Shown here: positions 11,292 through 19,907 of the stretch, one piece after another
Numbering within the stretch: the first letter of the stretch is position 1
Layout of the letters: each line of letters opens with the position of its first letter
NCBI RefSeq assembly: GCF_018638295.1
Contig: NZ_JABTTS010000001.1
Span: forward strand, 310,001 to 374,000
DNA length: 64,000 nt
From: Streptomyces sp. CHD11
Lineage (GTDB): Bacteria; Actinomycetota; Actinomycetes; Streptomycetales; Streptomycetaceae
Direction: 5' to 3'
Notes under the pieces: model-generated
Databases searched by the model: none
The model's input: the letters and a program-made list of their open reading frames with translations, nothing else
What the model was told of the DNA's origin: nothing
Program-made: the position numbers and the translations under genes

Positions 11292-12871
11292 ACGCCTCCG
11301 CCCCCGGCGGGCCCGCCGCCTCGTCCCTCTCCGCCGCCCGGCGGGCGGGTGAACTGACCGCTGCCGTCGGCGGTCCGGCCGTCGACGTCCTGGTCGTCGG
11401 TCTCGGCGCCACCGGCGCGGGGGCCGCCCTCGACGCGGCGGCCCGCGGGCTGAGCGTGGTCGCCGTCGACGCCCACGACCTGGCCTTCGGCACCTCCCGC
11501 TTCAGCAGCAAACTCATTCACGGAGGGCTGCGCTATCTCGCCTCCGGACGGCTCGGCGTCGCCCACGAGAGCGCGGTCGAGCGCGGGGTGCTGATGGAGC
11601 GCACCGCGCCCCACCTCGTGCACGCCCAGCCGTTCGTGCTGCCCCTGACCCCGATGGTCTCCGGCGGTCAGGCCGCCCTGGCGCGGGCCGGTTTCCGGGC
11701 CGGCGACACGCTGCGGCTGGCCGCCCGCACCGCACGGGCCACCCTGCCGCCGCCGCGCCGCCTCGGCGTGGTGGAGACCCGTCATCTCGCCCCCGTCCTG
11801 CGGCGCGGCGGACTGCGCGGCGGACTGCTCTCCTGGGACGGGCGGCTCACCGACGACGCCCGTCTGGTGACCGCCCTCGCCCGGACGGCAGCCGCACGCG
11901 GAGCGCGGGTCCTCACCCGGGTCCGGGCCCTGGAGCTGACCTCGACGGGGGCCCGGGTCCGTGACGAACTCACCGGCGAGGAGGGCGAGATCCGCGCCCG
12001 CGCGGTGATCAACGCGTCCGGTGTGTGGGCGGGCGGCCTCGTCGACGGCGTACGGATCCGGCCCTCCCGCGGCACCCATCTCGTCCTGCGACCCGAAAGC
12101 CTCGGGCCGCTGTCCGCGGGTCTGCACATCCCGGTCCCCGGCGAGAGCGACCGTTTCGTGCTCGTTCTGCCGCAGGACGACGGCCGGGTCTACGTCGGCC
12201 TCACCGACGAGCCGGTGGAGGGCGACATCCCCGACGTCCCGCAGGTACCGGAGACGGACATCGGGTTCCTCCTCGACGTCCTCTGTTCCGTCCTGCACTC
12301 CCCCGTCCACCGCGGCGACGTGGTCGGCGCCTTCGCCGGACTGCGCCCTCTGCTGGACACCACGCAGGGGAGCTCCGAGGGCGCGCCGAGGACCGCCGAC
12401 CTCTCACGCCGGCACGCGGTGCTCACCTCCTGCGAGGGTGTCGTCACCGTCGTCGGCGGCAAGCTCACCACGTACCGGCGCATGGCCGAGGACGCCGTCG
12501 ACGCCGCCGTCCGCGTCCGCGGGCTGACGGCCGGCCCCTCCCCCACCGCCTCCCTGCCGCTGGTGGGCGCCGCGGCGCCGCACGTCCTCGCCTCCCTGCC
12601 CGCACCGCGCCGGCTCGTCCGGCTGTACGGCACCGAGGCACCGGCCGTCCACGCGCTCGGCGCCCGTGAGCCCGGTCTCGCCAAACCGGTGGTGCCCGGC
12701 TACCCGGTCACCCGGGCCGAACTGCTCTGGGCCCTGCGCCACGAAGGCGCGCTCGACGAGGAGGACGTCCTGGACCGCCGCACCCGCATCGGACTCGTCC
12801 CCGCCGACCGGGACACGGCGTTCGAGGCGGTACGCTCCCTGGCCGGCGGGGCGCTGCCGCACCGCGGTTGA
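11288..12871 (+). CDS. glpD: Glycerol-3-phosphate dehydrogenase, FAD-dependent
   Basis: A 527-residue flavoenzyme oxidising sn-glycerol 3-phosphate to dihydroxyacetone phosphate at the membrane and passing electrons to quinone. The dinucleotide motif GLGATG (residues 38-43) is followed by the GlpD signature FGTSRFSSKLIHGGLRYL, and the C-terminal DAO_C helical domain is present. It makes DHAP, the starting compound for the acyl/alkyl-DHAP pathway implied by the divergent flavoenzyme. It is not next to glpF/glpK, so it is likely a paralogue dedicated to this locus and not the general glycerol-catabolic copy. Confidence 0.93.
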   Translation: MNASAPGGPAASSLSAARRAGELTAAVGGPAVDVLVVGLGATGAGAALDAAARGLSVVAVDAHDLAFGTSRFSSKLIHGGLRYLASGRLGVAHESAVERGVLMERTAPHLVHAQPFVLPLTPMVSGGQAALARAGFRAGDTLRLAARTARATLPPPRRLGVVETRHLAPVLRRGGLRGGLLSWDGRLTDDARLVTALARTAAARGARVLTRVRALELTSTGARVRDELTGEEGEIRARAVINASGVWAGGLVDGVRIRPSRGTHLVLRPESLGPLSAGLHIPVPGESDRFVLVLPQDDGRVYVGLTDEPVEGDIPDVPQVPETDIGFLLDVLCSVLHSPVHRGDVVGAFAGLRPLLDTTQGSSEGAPRTADLSRRHAVLTSCEGVVTVVGGKLTTYRRMAEDAVDAAVRVRGLTAGPSPTASLPLVGAAAPHVLASLPAPRRLVRLYGTEAPAVHALGAREPGLAKPVVPGYPVTRAELLWALRHEGALDEEDVLDRRTRIGLVPADRDTAFEAVRSLAGGALPHRG

Positions 12872-12880
12872 GCCGCACGC

Positions 12881-14932
12881 TCAGGAGCCCCGGACGCCGA
12901 CCTCGTACAGCGAGTAGCCCCACTGCGTCCCCCGCTCCAGGAACCGCACACGCACGTGGCGGGCCGGCGTGGGGGCGAACACGGCCGTGTCCAGACCGCC
13001 GTCACCGGCGGTGGTGGACCAGACGGTGCGCCAGTCGGTGCCGTCCAGGGAGAGCTCGACGCGGTACGAAGTGCCGTACGCCCGTTCCCAGTCCAGGCTG
13101 ACGCGCCCGACCCGGTGGGTGTCGCCGAGGTCGATGCCGAGCCACTGGTCGTCGTGCCGGTCACCGGCCCAGCGGGTGCCCCGGTCGCCGTCCACCGCCC
13201 TGCCGGGCGCGTAGCTGGTGAAGGGGTTCCACTCGGTCGAACTGGCCGTGGCCCGCGCGCCCTCGGCGAGGTCGGGGCCGGCCCGGTGCCGCTCGGATGC
13301 TCCCCAGGTGTCCAGGTAGGACTCGGCGCCCCGGAAGAGGTCGTCCACCACGTCCTGTCCGCCGACGCGCCGGATGTCCTCGATCCAGTCGGGGACGAGG
13401 CCGTAGTGCGCGGCTCCGTCGGTGTTCAGGTCCCAGGTGCGCTCACCGGTGGTCTGCCGGTCGAGCACGGAGCCGCCGTCGACGCTGCGGAAGGGGTAGA
13501 CGACGGGGTCGGGGGCGTCCGCCCCGCGCGGTGCCGGCCAGCCGCCGACCCCGTTCATGTCCGTGCCGTAGCCGTAGCCCACGCCGTACTCGTCGCGCAG
13601 CCGCTCCGTTCGCTCCGCCTCCGCGACGAAGTGCTCCGAGCCGTTCATGTACTGGGCCGCGAACCCGCCCAGACGGTAGAGCCGTTCGGTCCAGTTCAGG
13701 TCCATCCAGCTGTGCGAGGAGAGCACCCCGGGGTACGACTCGGCCTCGAAGAGGTCGAGGACCCTGCCGGTGGCCTTGACGCTCATGTGGTCGATCTCGA
13801 GCATCATGCGGCGTTCCATCATGCCGCGTACGGCGTATTCACCGAGTTCGGTGAGCCCGCGGACATTGCACCGTGCGTCGTCGGCGTAGGCGGGCACCTT
13901 GACGCCCTGGGGGAGTTCCTGCTCGGCGCCGGGGGCGTCGGCGAGGCCGATCGGGTTGTCGGCCTGCGGACCGGTGCACTTCTCCGTGCGCCAGAAGGTG
14001 CCGGTGGACAGGAACTGCCCGACGTTGATCGCGGTGCCGAGCGCGCCGGAGTCGAAGCGCACGCCGCACAGCGCGTTGTCGAACTTGTGGCACAGGAACA
14101 TGCTGCGCACGCCCAGCGCGTGCAACTCGTCGAGTCCGGCGTCGATGTCGGCCCGGTCGCACTGCGCGACGTCCAGGATCTGCTTGCAGCCGAAGGGTTC
14201 GGACGTCTCGACACCGAGAACGACCGCGAGTTTGCCCTGCGCGATGACGTCGCGCGCCTGCGCGCTGTCGGTGACGATCCGGAACCATCCCTCCCCCGGG
14301 CCTCCGTGCATGCCGTCGATGTACGCCTGCATGTCGTACGTCAGCTTCGCCTGGAGCCGGATCGACGTCATCTCGTCGCAGCCGCGGTCCTTGAAGAAGT
14401 ACACGGAGCAGATCACGCCGTTGGTGACCAGGTCGTTGACCAGCACCCGCTGGCCGCCGCGCCAGGCGCGCTCGATCCAGGCGTAGTAGTTCTGCTGGTG
14501 GGTCAGCGAGTCGTGCGCGGGCCAGTCGGCGAAGGTCGGCCAGCCGGCCGGATCGTGCCTGCCGTCACCACCGCCCGTGATGAAGTCGAAGACGGCGAGC
14601 GAGCCGTCGGGGTAGTGCTCGGGGCAGTCCCTGAGCGCGTCGGCGATGCCCTTCCCCGAGAACGCCCTTCCGCAGATGAGCCGGCCGCCGAAGGCCTCGT
14701 TGGACATGATGTGGTTGTGCGCGTCGACGAAACCCCGTACCTCGCCGGCGGAGTCGGTGCCCTTGAACGGTTCGCCGGTGACGTCGATCCCGGAGTCCGG
14801 CGCCGGCCGGGCCGCGGGGTCCCACCAGTTCCGGTCGGCCGCGGAGCTGGGCGTGGGGACGAGGAGCGCGGCCAGCACCAGGAGGAGCAGGGTGACGACC
14901 CCGAGGTGTCGTCGGGAACGGTACGTGGTCAT
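12881..14932 (-). CDS. Secreted M19-dipeptidase-like metallohydrolase with F5/8C domain
   Basis: A 683-residue protein with a Sec signal peptide (residues 1-31, ending SSA). The main domain resembles the renal-dipeptidase/M19 fold by ordered metal-site motifs: DAHNH at 70-74, GVETSEP, LEIDHMSVKA, SSHSWMD and GTDMNG, each matching a metal-ligand block of that fold. Several extra cysteines suggest disulfides in the extracellular form. The last 130 residues are an F5/8-type-C (discoidin/CBM32-like) jelly roll, usually a sugar-binding module. The true substrate is unknown: a dipeptide, lactone or sugar derivative are all possible. The ATG at 14932 has a GGAGGG ribosome site. It converges with glpD. 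Confidence 0.75.
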   Translation of the reverse strand: MTTYRSRRHLGVVTLLLLVLAALLVPTPSSAADRNWWDPAARPAPDSGIDVTGEPFKGTDSAGEVRGFVDAHNHIMSNEAFGGRLICGRAFSGKGIADALRDCPEHYPDGSLAVFDFITGGGDGRHDPAGWPTFADWPAHDSLTHQQNYYAWIERAWRGGQRVLVNDLVTNGVICSVYFFKDRGCDEMTSIRLQAKLTYDMQAYIDGMHGGPGEGWFRIVTDSAQARDVIAQGKLAVVLGVETSEPFGCKQILDVAQCDRADIDAGLDELHALGVRSMFLCHKFDNALCGVRFDSGALGTAINVGQFLSTGTFWRTEKCTGPQADNPIGLADAPGAEQELPQGVKVPAYADDARCNVRGLTELGEYAVRGMMERRMMLEIDHMSVKATGRVLDLFEAESYPGVLSSHSWMDLNWTERLYRLGGFAAQYMNGSEHFVAEAERTERLRDEYGVGYGYGTDMNGVGGWPAPRGADAPDPVVYPFRSVDGGSVLDRQTTGERTWDLNTDGAAHYGLVPDWIEDIRRVGGQDVVDDLFRGAESYLDTWGASERHRAGPDLAEGARATASSTEWNPFTSYAPGRAVDGDRGTRWAGDRHDDQWLGIDLGDTHRVGRVSLDWERAYGTSYRVELSLDGTDWRTVWSTTAGDGGLDTAVFAPTPARHVRVRFLERGTQWGYSLYEVGVRGS

Positions 14933-14954
14933 CGGGGACGCCCTCCGCCGCTGG

Positions 14955-14976
14955 GATTGTCATGACCTGCACAATC
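14955..14976 (-). promoter_or_regulatory. Inverted repeat upstream of the secreted hydrolase
   Basis: GATTGT and ACAATC, 10 bases apart, lie 22 bases before the start codon in an unusually AT-rich patch. The position suits an operator or promoter element; the binding protein is unknown. Confidence 0.4.
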
Positions 14977-15084
14977 TCTTGCGGTGAGGATGACTACCGG
15001 CACGTGGGGCGTCAAGGGTCCGGGCAGCACCGGCACGGCCCTCCTGGGCACCGGTGCGCGGCGGCACCGGGCGGACGGCCGGGA

Positions 15085-15435
15085 CTACCGCTGCCCGCCG
15101 GTCTCGTAGTGCAGGGAGATGGAGCGCAGGACGTCGGCCGAGGACACGTCGGTGCGGCCCTCGTCGTGGACCTCCGCGAGCTGGATGAAGGCGAAGGTCA
15201 GCGCCGAGGTGATCTGCACGATGGCGGGGCCGAGTTTCCCGGTGACGATGTCCGCCACCTCGCGCGGGTTCGCGTCGGCCGGCAACTGGACGTGCGGCAG
15301 CATCTCCTCCAGGAGAGTGGCGACCGCCCCGTTCCCGGCGACATCGGCGTCCGGGTTCTCACGCAGCCGCCGCCGCATCTCGAGAGCCTCGGTGAGGATG
15401 CCGACACTCCGCTGCATGATCTCCCGCTGCTCCAT
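15085..15435 (-). CDS. Conserved hypothetical protein
   Basis: A 116-residue, acidic, largely helical soluble protein (for example SVGILTEALEMRRRLRENPD near the N-terminus) that I do not recognise. The ATG at 15435 is preferred over a GTG two codons upstream. It is divergent from the SpoIIE phosphatase gene across a 191-base spacer holding an AT-rich palindrome, so the two may share regulation. No membrane segment, cysteine or catalytic motif is seen. Confidence 0.6.
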   Translation of the reverse strand: MEQREIMQRSVGILTEALEMRRRLRENPDADVAGNGAVATLLEEMLPHVQLPADANPREVADIVTGKLGPAIVQITSALTFAFIQLAEVHDEGRTDVSSADVLRSISLHYETGGQR

Positions 15436-15552
15436 GCGCACAGCCTAGACACGTCCGGCGGCCGGGCGGGCGGGAACGGCCGCCCGGCCTTCCCCGGCCG
15501 GACCCCGGCACCCGCGACTGGCCCGGCGCCCCACTCGCTGACTATCATCCTT

Positions 15553-15564
15553 TTCATATATGAA
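15553..15564. promoter_or_regulatory. AT-rich palindrome between divergent genes
   Basis: TTCATATATGAA is a perfect 12-base palindrome, striking in DNA of this GC content, centred between the hypothetical gene and the SpoIIE phosphatase gene. It is probably a repressor or activator site. Confidence 0.5.
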
Positions 15565-15626
15565 TGCGCGTCTTGTCCCCGAGGGCGGGTGCCGCGCGTG
15601 AGTGTCCTCGCCCGAGTGAGTGATCC

Positions 15627-16457
15627 ATGTCCCGCACCGGCTCCACGGACGACGGCGACGAGCTGCTGGTCAGGCTCCGGACGCTGACGGCTCAGGCACG
15701 TGCGCAGGCCGAGGTCCAGCGCTCGCGGGTGGAACTGGCCATCGCCCTGCAGCGCGGAATGCTGCCCCGCGGGCTCCCGGTCGCCGACGGTGTGCGGCTG
15801 GCCGTGCGGTACGCGCCCGCCTACCAGGGTCTCAACGTGGGCGGCGACTGGTACGACGCGTTCACCATGCCCGACGGCCGGATCGGTCTGTCCATCGGCG
15901 ACGTGCAGGGGCACAACATCGAGGCCGCCGCCTTCATGGGTCAGGTCCGGGTCGGGCTGCGGGCACTCGCCTCCGTGGACAGCGATCCGGGCGAGCTGCT
16001 CGGCCGGACGAACGAACTGCTGCTGTCGCTGAGTTCCGACCTGTTCGCCACCTGCACCTTCATGCGGCTCGACCCGCGGACCCGGCTGCTGGAGAGCGCC
16101 CGCGCCGGGCATCTCCCGTGCGTGTGGGCCACCGCGGACGGCCGGTCGGGGACCACCCGGGACGAGGGAGGCCCTCCGCTGGGGATCCAGTCCGGGGTGT
16201 CCTATCCCGTCACCCGGCACCGCCTCGACGCCGGCGGGGTGTTCGTGATGCTCACGGACGGGGTGGTGGAAGGGCCGTCGATGCCGGTCGACGAGGGCCT
16301 CGAACAGGCCGCGCGGCTCGCCGGCATCGCCGCGGTCGCCGGTATGGACGCGGACTCGCTCGCCGCCGCCCTGATCAAGGGCGCGGAGCTGGTGGGGCAC
16401 GACGACGACGCGGCCGTCCTGGTGATCGGGCACGACAGACTGGACTCTCATCCATAG
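15627..16457 (+). CDS. SpoIIE-type PP2C serine phosphatase
   Basis: A 276-residue stand-alone RsbU-like phosphatase that would dephosphorylate a STAS anti-sigma antagonist in a partner-switching pathway. A short N-terminal coiled coil (residues 15-45) leads into the catalytic domain, with metal-binding blocks GGDWYDAF, SIGDVQGHNIEAA and FVMLTDGVVEG and a C-terminal DDDAAVLVIG. No sensory PAS or GAF domain is present, so input must come through the coiled coil or a partner. The next gene, 49 bases downstream, encodes a MASE1 membrane sensor without an output domain; together they could form a split sensor-phosphatase. Confidence 0.9.
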   Translation: MSRTGSTDDGDELLVRLRTLTAQARAQAEVQRSRVELAIALQRGMLPRGLPVADGVRLAVRYAPAYQGLNVGGDWYDAFTMPDGRIGLSIGDVQGHNIEAAAFMGQVRVGLRALASVDSDPGELLGRTNELLLSLSSDLFATCTFMRLDPRTRLLESARAGHLPCVWATADGRSGTTRDEGGPPLGIQSGVSYPVTRHRLDAGGVFVMLTDGVVEGPSMPVDEGLEQAARLAGIAAVAGMDADSLAAALIKGAELVGHDDDAAVLVIGHDRLDSHP

Positions 16458-16506
16458 AGCCGACAGCACCCGGTCTCCCACCTCGCCGTCCCGGCTGCCC
16501 CGGTGT

Positions 16507-17517
16507 GTGATGGCTTGTGTGGTGGCCGCTCAGGATCTTCGTACACCGGCGCTCGTCGTGCTCGAGACGCTGGCCGTCGCCGCCTGCTACTACGCCGGTG
16601 GACGACTGGGGCTGCTGAGCGAGCTGTCCGTCGCCGGAGCGGTGGTGTCGCCCCTCTGGCCGCCGACCGGGGTGGCCCTCGCCTGCCTGCTGGTGTTCGG
16701 GCTGCGCTGCTGGGCGGGAATCACCCTCGGCACCCTGCTCGTTCTCCTGCACCTCACCACGCTGCAGCCGGCCTCCGCGGGCGTCCTCGCGGGCAACACC
16801 GCCGCGCCGGTCTGCGGGTACCTCGCGCTGCGCATGGTGGGGTTCCGCTCCGACCTCAGCCGATTACGCGACTGTCTCGCCCTGGTGTTCCTGGGCGCCT
16901 TCTCGGCCATGCTGATCAGCTCGTCCACCGGAGCGGGACTCCTGGTGGCCACGGGCGACCTGCCGGGCAGGGACTTCTGGGGCGTGTGGCTCGCCTGGTG
17001 GGTGGGCGACGCGATGGGCGTGCTGCTCGTCGCCCCGGTGGTGCTCATGCTCCTGCGGCTGCGGCCTCCGCTGCACTGGTCGAGGTGGAAGGAGGCGCTG
17101 GGACTGGTGGTGATCACGGGCGGTCTCGTGCCGCTGGCGACGCGCAGCCCGGCGAGTCTGCTGTTCTCCGTCTATCCCCTGCTCATCTGGGCGGCGCTGC
17201 GGTTCCGGCTGACCGGCAGCGTGCTGTGCGCGCTGTTCGCCTCCGTCATGGCCACGCTCGCGGCGAACGACCGGATCGGGCCGTTCGAGCGGCTGTCCGA
17301 CATCGAGGTGATGGTCAATCTGCAGGCCTTCAACGGGGCGATGGCGTTGACCTCGCTGCTGTTGTCCGCGGTGATCACCGAGCAGCACCATACGCGGCGG
17401 TCCGTGGAGCGGGCCTGTCAGGAACTGGTGGAGGTGCTGGAGCATCTGACGGCGGGAGAATCCGCGGCGGGGCGGTCCCCGCGGGACGAGGGTGGGCGGG
17501 GCCGGAACGCGGACTGA
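16507..17517 (+). CDS. MASE1-domain integral membrane protein
   Basis: A 336-residue protein with about eight membrane segments and the MASE1 signature (SPLWPPTGVALA near residue 50, WLAWWVGDAMGVLLVAP in the middle). MASE1 usually forms the N-terminal sensor of histidine kinases or diguanylate cyclases. Here it is followed only by a short cytosolic tail containing a coiled-coil-like helix, so it lacks its own output. GTG 16507 or ATG 16510 are both possible starts. It follows the SpoIIE phosphatase gene by 49 bases and ends at a strong terminator. The ligand of MASE1 domains is not generally known. Confidence 0.85.
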   Translation: MMACVVAAQDLRTPALVVLETLAVAACYYAGGRLGLLSELSVAGAVVSPLWPPTGVALACLLVFGLRCWAGITLGTLLVLLHLTTLQPASAGVLAGNTAAPVCGYLALRMVGFRSDLSRLRDCLALVFLGAFSAMLISSSTGAGLLVATGDLPGRDFWGVWLAWWVGDAMGVLLVAPVVLMLLRLRPPLHWSRWKEALGLVVITGGLVPLATRSPASLLFSVYPLLIWAALRFRLTGSVLCALFASVMATLAANDRIGPFERLSDIEVMVNLQAFNGAMALTSLLLSAVITEQHHTRRSVERACQELVEVLEHLTAGESAAGRSPRDEGGRGRNAD

Positions 17518-17584
17518 CCGTTTCCCGCCCCCGCCGCCCCTTCCCGTCCCGGAACCGGGGCTCCGCCCCGGGCCCCGCTCCCCG

Positions 17585-17620
17585 GACGCCGGAGGGGCTG
17601 GATCCAGCCCCTCCGGCGTC
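17585..17620. terminator. Perfect 36-base palindromic terminator
   Basis: The whole segment is a perfect palindrome (18-base arms, GACGCCGGAGGGGCTGGA and its complement). It ends inside the stop codon of the converging minus-strand gene and would terminate transcription from both sides. Confidence 0.85.
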
Positions 17621-18479
17621 ACTCGCCGAGGGACGCGGCGTCTCCCATGACCACGACCGGGTGGCGCTCGGGGTCCAGGGCACGCAGCAGTTCCCTCATA
17701 TGGCGCTTCTCGAGGCTGATGCAGCCCTGGGTGGGCCCCTGGTGATCGACGTGCAGCCAGATGCCGCCGCCCCGGTCACCGCCGCGCGGACGGGTCAGGT
17801 CCAGCGGGGTGGTGCCCGGCTCGCGGTTGTAGTCGATGGCGATGACGTAGTCGAAGGAACCCTCCAGTGGCTCCCCCTCGAAACCCGTGCCGCCGACGGT
17901 GAACCCGTCCGACCGGTCGTACGGCATGGCGGTACCGGGATCGGGCAGCAGCCCACCGGCGTCGGTGAGGGTGTACACCCCGATCGGTGAGCGCAGATCG
18001 CCCGCCCAGTGGTCGTCGGTCCATCCCCTCAGGGCGTTGCGGGCGGGCCGGGCCGGCCCCGCCTCCCAGCCCAGGTCCGTGTGTTCGTACAGCACGGCCT
18101 CGGAACGGTTGCCGTTCCTGTCCCGGCCGGTGACCACGAGCACCTGACGGGCGTTCCGCGGGATCCACGCGAGCGTCCGCGGACCGAGCCCGGGGACCTG
18201 GGCCGGCAGTCGTGTCTCCGCGCCGGCCCGGCCCTGGGCCGTGTTCGCCGTGCCCGGCGGCCCGCCCGCCGGTGCGGTGGCCGCCGGTGCGGTGTCTGCG
18301 GGGGCGCCCGTCGTCGGGGCGGTGCCCGCCCCGCACCCGGTCAGAGTCGCCAGTACGAGGAGGAGGACGGCCGTCAACGACACACGGCCGCCTGCCCGGA
18401 CGGGGACTGCGGCCAGGCGTCCGCCCCGGGCCGGAGCTCGGTGGCACGGACGGCGCGGGCAGTCGATCGATGAAGCCAT
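17619..18479 (-). CDS. L,D-transpeptidase-like lipoprotein
   Basis: A 286-residue predicted lipoprotein. The N-terminus has a basic region, a hydrophobic stretch and a lipobox (LATLTGC), then a Thr/Ala/Pro-rich spacer. The C-terminal part fits the YkuD/L,D-transpeptidase-like fold: a tall beta-rich region ending in HVDHQGPTQGCISL, with catalytic Cys in the expected SxGC-like position and the upstream His. Such enzymes cross-link or modify peptidoglycan or attach proteins to it; Streptomyces carry several. The ATG at 18479 was chosen, though a GTG closer to the hydrophobic stretch would also give a lipoprotein. The preceding 45 codons of open frame are unlikely to be coding. Confidence 0.8.
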   Translation of the reverse strand: MASSIDCPRRPCHRAPARGGRLAAVPVRAGGRVSLTAVLLLVLATLTGCGAGTAPTTGAPADTAPAATAPAGGPPGTANTAQGRAGAETRLPAQVPGLGPRTLAWIPRNARQVLVVTGRDRNGNRSEAVLYEHTDLGWEAGPARPARNALRGWTDDHWAGDLRSPIGVYTLTDAGGLLPDPGTAMPYDRSDGFTVGGTGFEGEPLEGSFDYVIAIDYNREPGTTPLDLTRPRGGDRGGGIWLHVDHQGPTQGCISLEKRHMRELLRALDPERHPVVVMGDAASLGE

Positions 18480-18649
18480 GCCCTCAGCCTGACTTCGACC
18501 GGCCGGATCCGCCTCGGCTTCGCCGCGCGAGTCCGGTGAAGTCCCCCGTCTGCGCCGCCCCGGTGTGCCGTCGACCGGGCCCGGAAGACACCCGTACGAG
18601 TGACGGACCCGCACCCCGGGTGGAGTACGGGCCCACCGGACGGAGCAGC

Positions 18650-18880
18650 GCGCGGATGCGGTGCCACCGGTTGATCACGAACTGGGAACCCGGTTCGATC
18701 ACCACATCCCCTTCGGCCGAACCGGTGACGGTGACGTCCGTCAGGGTGGCGCTGCCGCGGACGCCCCCCGTGGCGAAGGTGCCGGAGCCGTTGTCCGATC
18801 TGCCGACGGGTGACCGAGGTGATCCGGGCGTCGGGTATCGCACCGCCGCCCGTCTTGAACCGGATGCCGTCGTGGGTCGA
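18650..18880 (-). pseudogene. Frameshifted remnant of a secreted beta-helix carbohydrase
   Basis: On the minus strand one frame reads THDGIRFKTGGG then IPDARITSVT, ending near 18805. One base out of phase the next frame continues as DNGSGTFATGG, SATLTDVTVTGSAEGD and EPGSQFVIN. The two pieces together resemble the C-terminal coils of right-handed parallel beta-helix proteins of the mycodextranase/GH87-like type. There is no start codon or signal peptide for it, so it is a decayed tail. The remaining DNA of 18480-19062 shows no gene. Confidence 0.45.
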
Positions 18881-19062
18881 GTGAAGTCTCCGGCTCGTGG
18901 CCCTCTTTACAACGGCATGCACACAACCCGCCGCACGGGCCGGTGCCGCCTCCGCACCGCCGGGGACGTCAACCGGCGGTCGTTCAGCACGAACGGCCGA
19001 CCGCCGTCGGCCGTACCATGGCTGGCCATCAGGGGAACCAACGGGAAGAAAGGGGCACCGAC

Positions 19063-19872
19063 GTGTCCGAGAACTCGACCTCAGCCACCGACCTCACCTC
19101 GCAGTACACCGCCCAGGTGGCGGGCGACCTGGAGCGCAACGTCGAGGAGCAGGAGCGGGTCACCGCGGAGATCGCCTCGCTCCAGAAGCAGTTGACGGTG
19201 CTTCAGCACGACCACGCGATCCTGGTGAACATGCAGCAGGCGCTCGGCCTCGTCACCGCGCCCGCCGGGTCCGCCGGGTCCGCCGGGTCCGCCGGCACAG
19301 CCGATGCCTCGGCGACTCCCGGGGCCGATGCGGCACCGGGCGGCGCGAGCGTCCCGGCCCCGCGCACCAGGGGCGGCGCCGGGTCGGGGACGGGGAAGCC
19401 GAAGCGCGCGGGGAAGGCGGCCGCGCTCACCGCGCCCGGGAAGGCGGCGCGCAAGCCGGGCGCGGCGAAGGCACAGCGGTCCGGCGCTCAGGGAGCCGGG
19501 ACCCGGCCGGCCAAGTCCACCCGGGCGTCCGCGAAGCAGGCGCCCAAGGCCCCGTCCGCGACCGGGCCGACCGGGGCACGGGGAGCCGGAAAGGACGGGC
19601 CCAAGCTGGTCGACCTCGTGCGATCGCACCTGCGCGAGCAGGGCGCGCCGCGGTCGGCGGCGGAGGTGACCGACGCGCTCGGGAAGGCACACCCCGAGCG
19701 CACCATCAGGACCACCGTGGTGCGCAGCACCCTGGAGGGCCTCGTCGCCCGCAACCAGGCCCAGCGCACCAAGCAGGGTTCGTCGGTCTTCTACACCACC
19801 CCCGACACCACCTCCGAAACCGCCGCCGGAACCGCCGGGCGGGCCCCGGAGAGCGACGGCGGACAGTCCTGA
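19063..19872 (+). CDS. Coiled-coil and winged-helix DNA-binding-like protein
   Basis: A 269-residue protein in three parts: an N-terminal coiled coil (residues 10-60, heptad-rich, containing EEQERVTAEIASLQKQL), a long Ala/Gly/Pro/Lys-rich disordered linker with a triplet AGS repeat (60-185), and a C-terminal winged-helix-like domain (KLVDLVRSHLREQ to SSVFYTTP) resembling BlaI/MecI-type modules. The basic linker resembles histone-like tails, suggesting a nucleoid-associated or regulatory role; this is inference. GTG 19063 has a GAAAGGGG ribosome site. It is monocistronic and converges with the DUF2264 gene. Confidence 0.75.
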   Translation: MSENSTSATDLTSQYTAQVAGDLERNVEEQERVTAEIASLQKQLTVLQHDHAILVNMQQALGLVTAPAGSAGSAGSAGTADASATPGADAAPGGASVPAPRTRGGAGSGTGKPKRAGKAAALTAPGKAARKPGAAKAQRSGAQGAGTRPAKSTRASAKQAPKAPSATGPTGARGAGKDGPKLVDLVRSHLREQGAPRSAAEVTDALGKAHPERTIRTTVVRSTLEGLVARNQAQRTKQGSSVFYTTPDTTSETAAGTAGRAPESDGGQS

Positions 19873-19907
19873 CGCCGGCTCATCCGTTCGCCGCCGCCAC
19901 CGACCGC

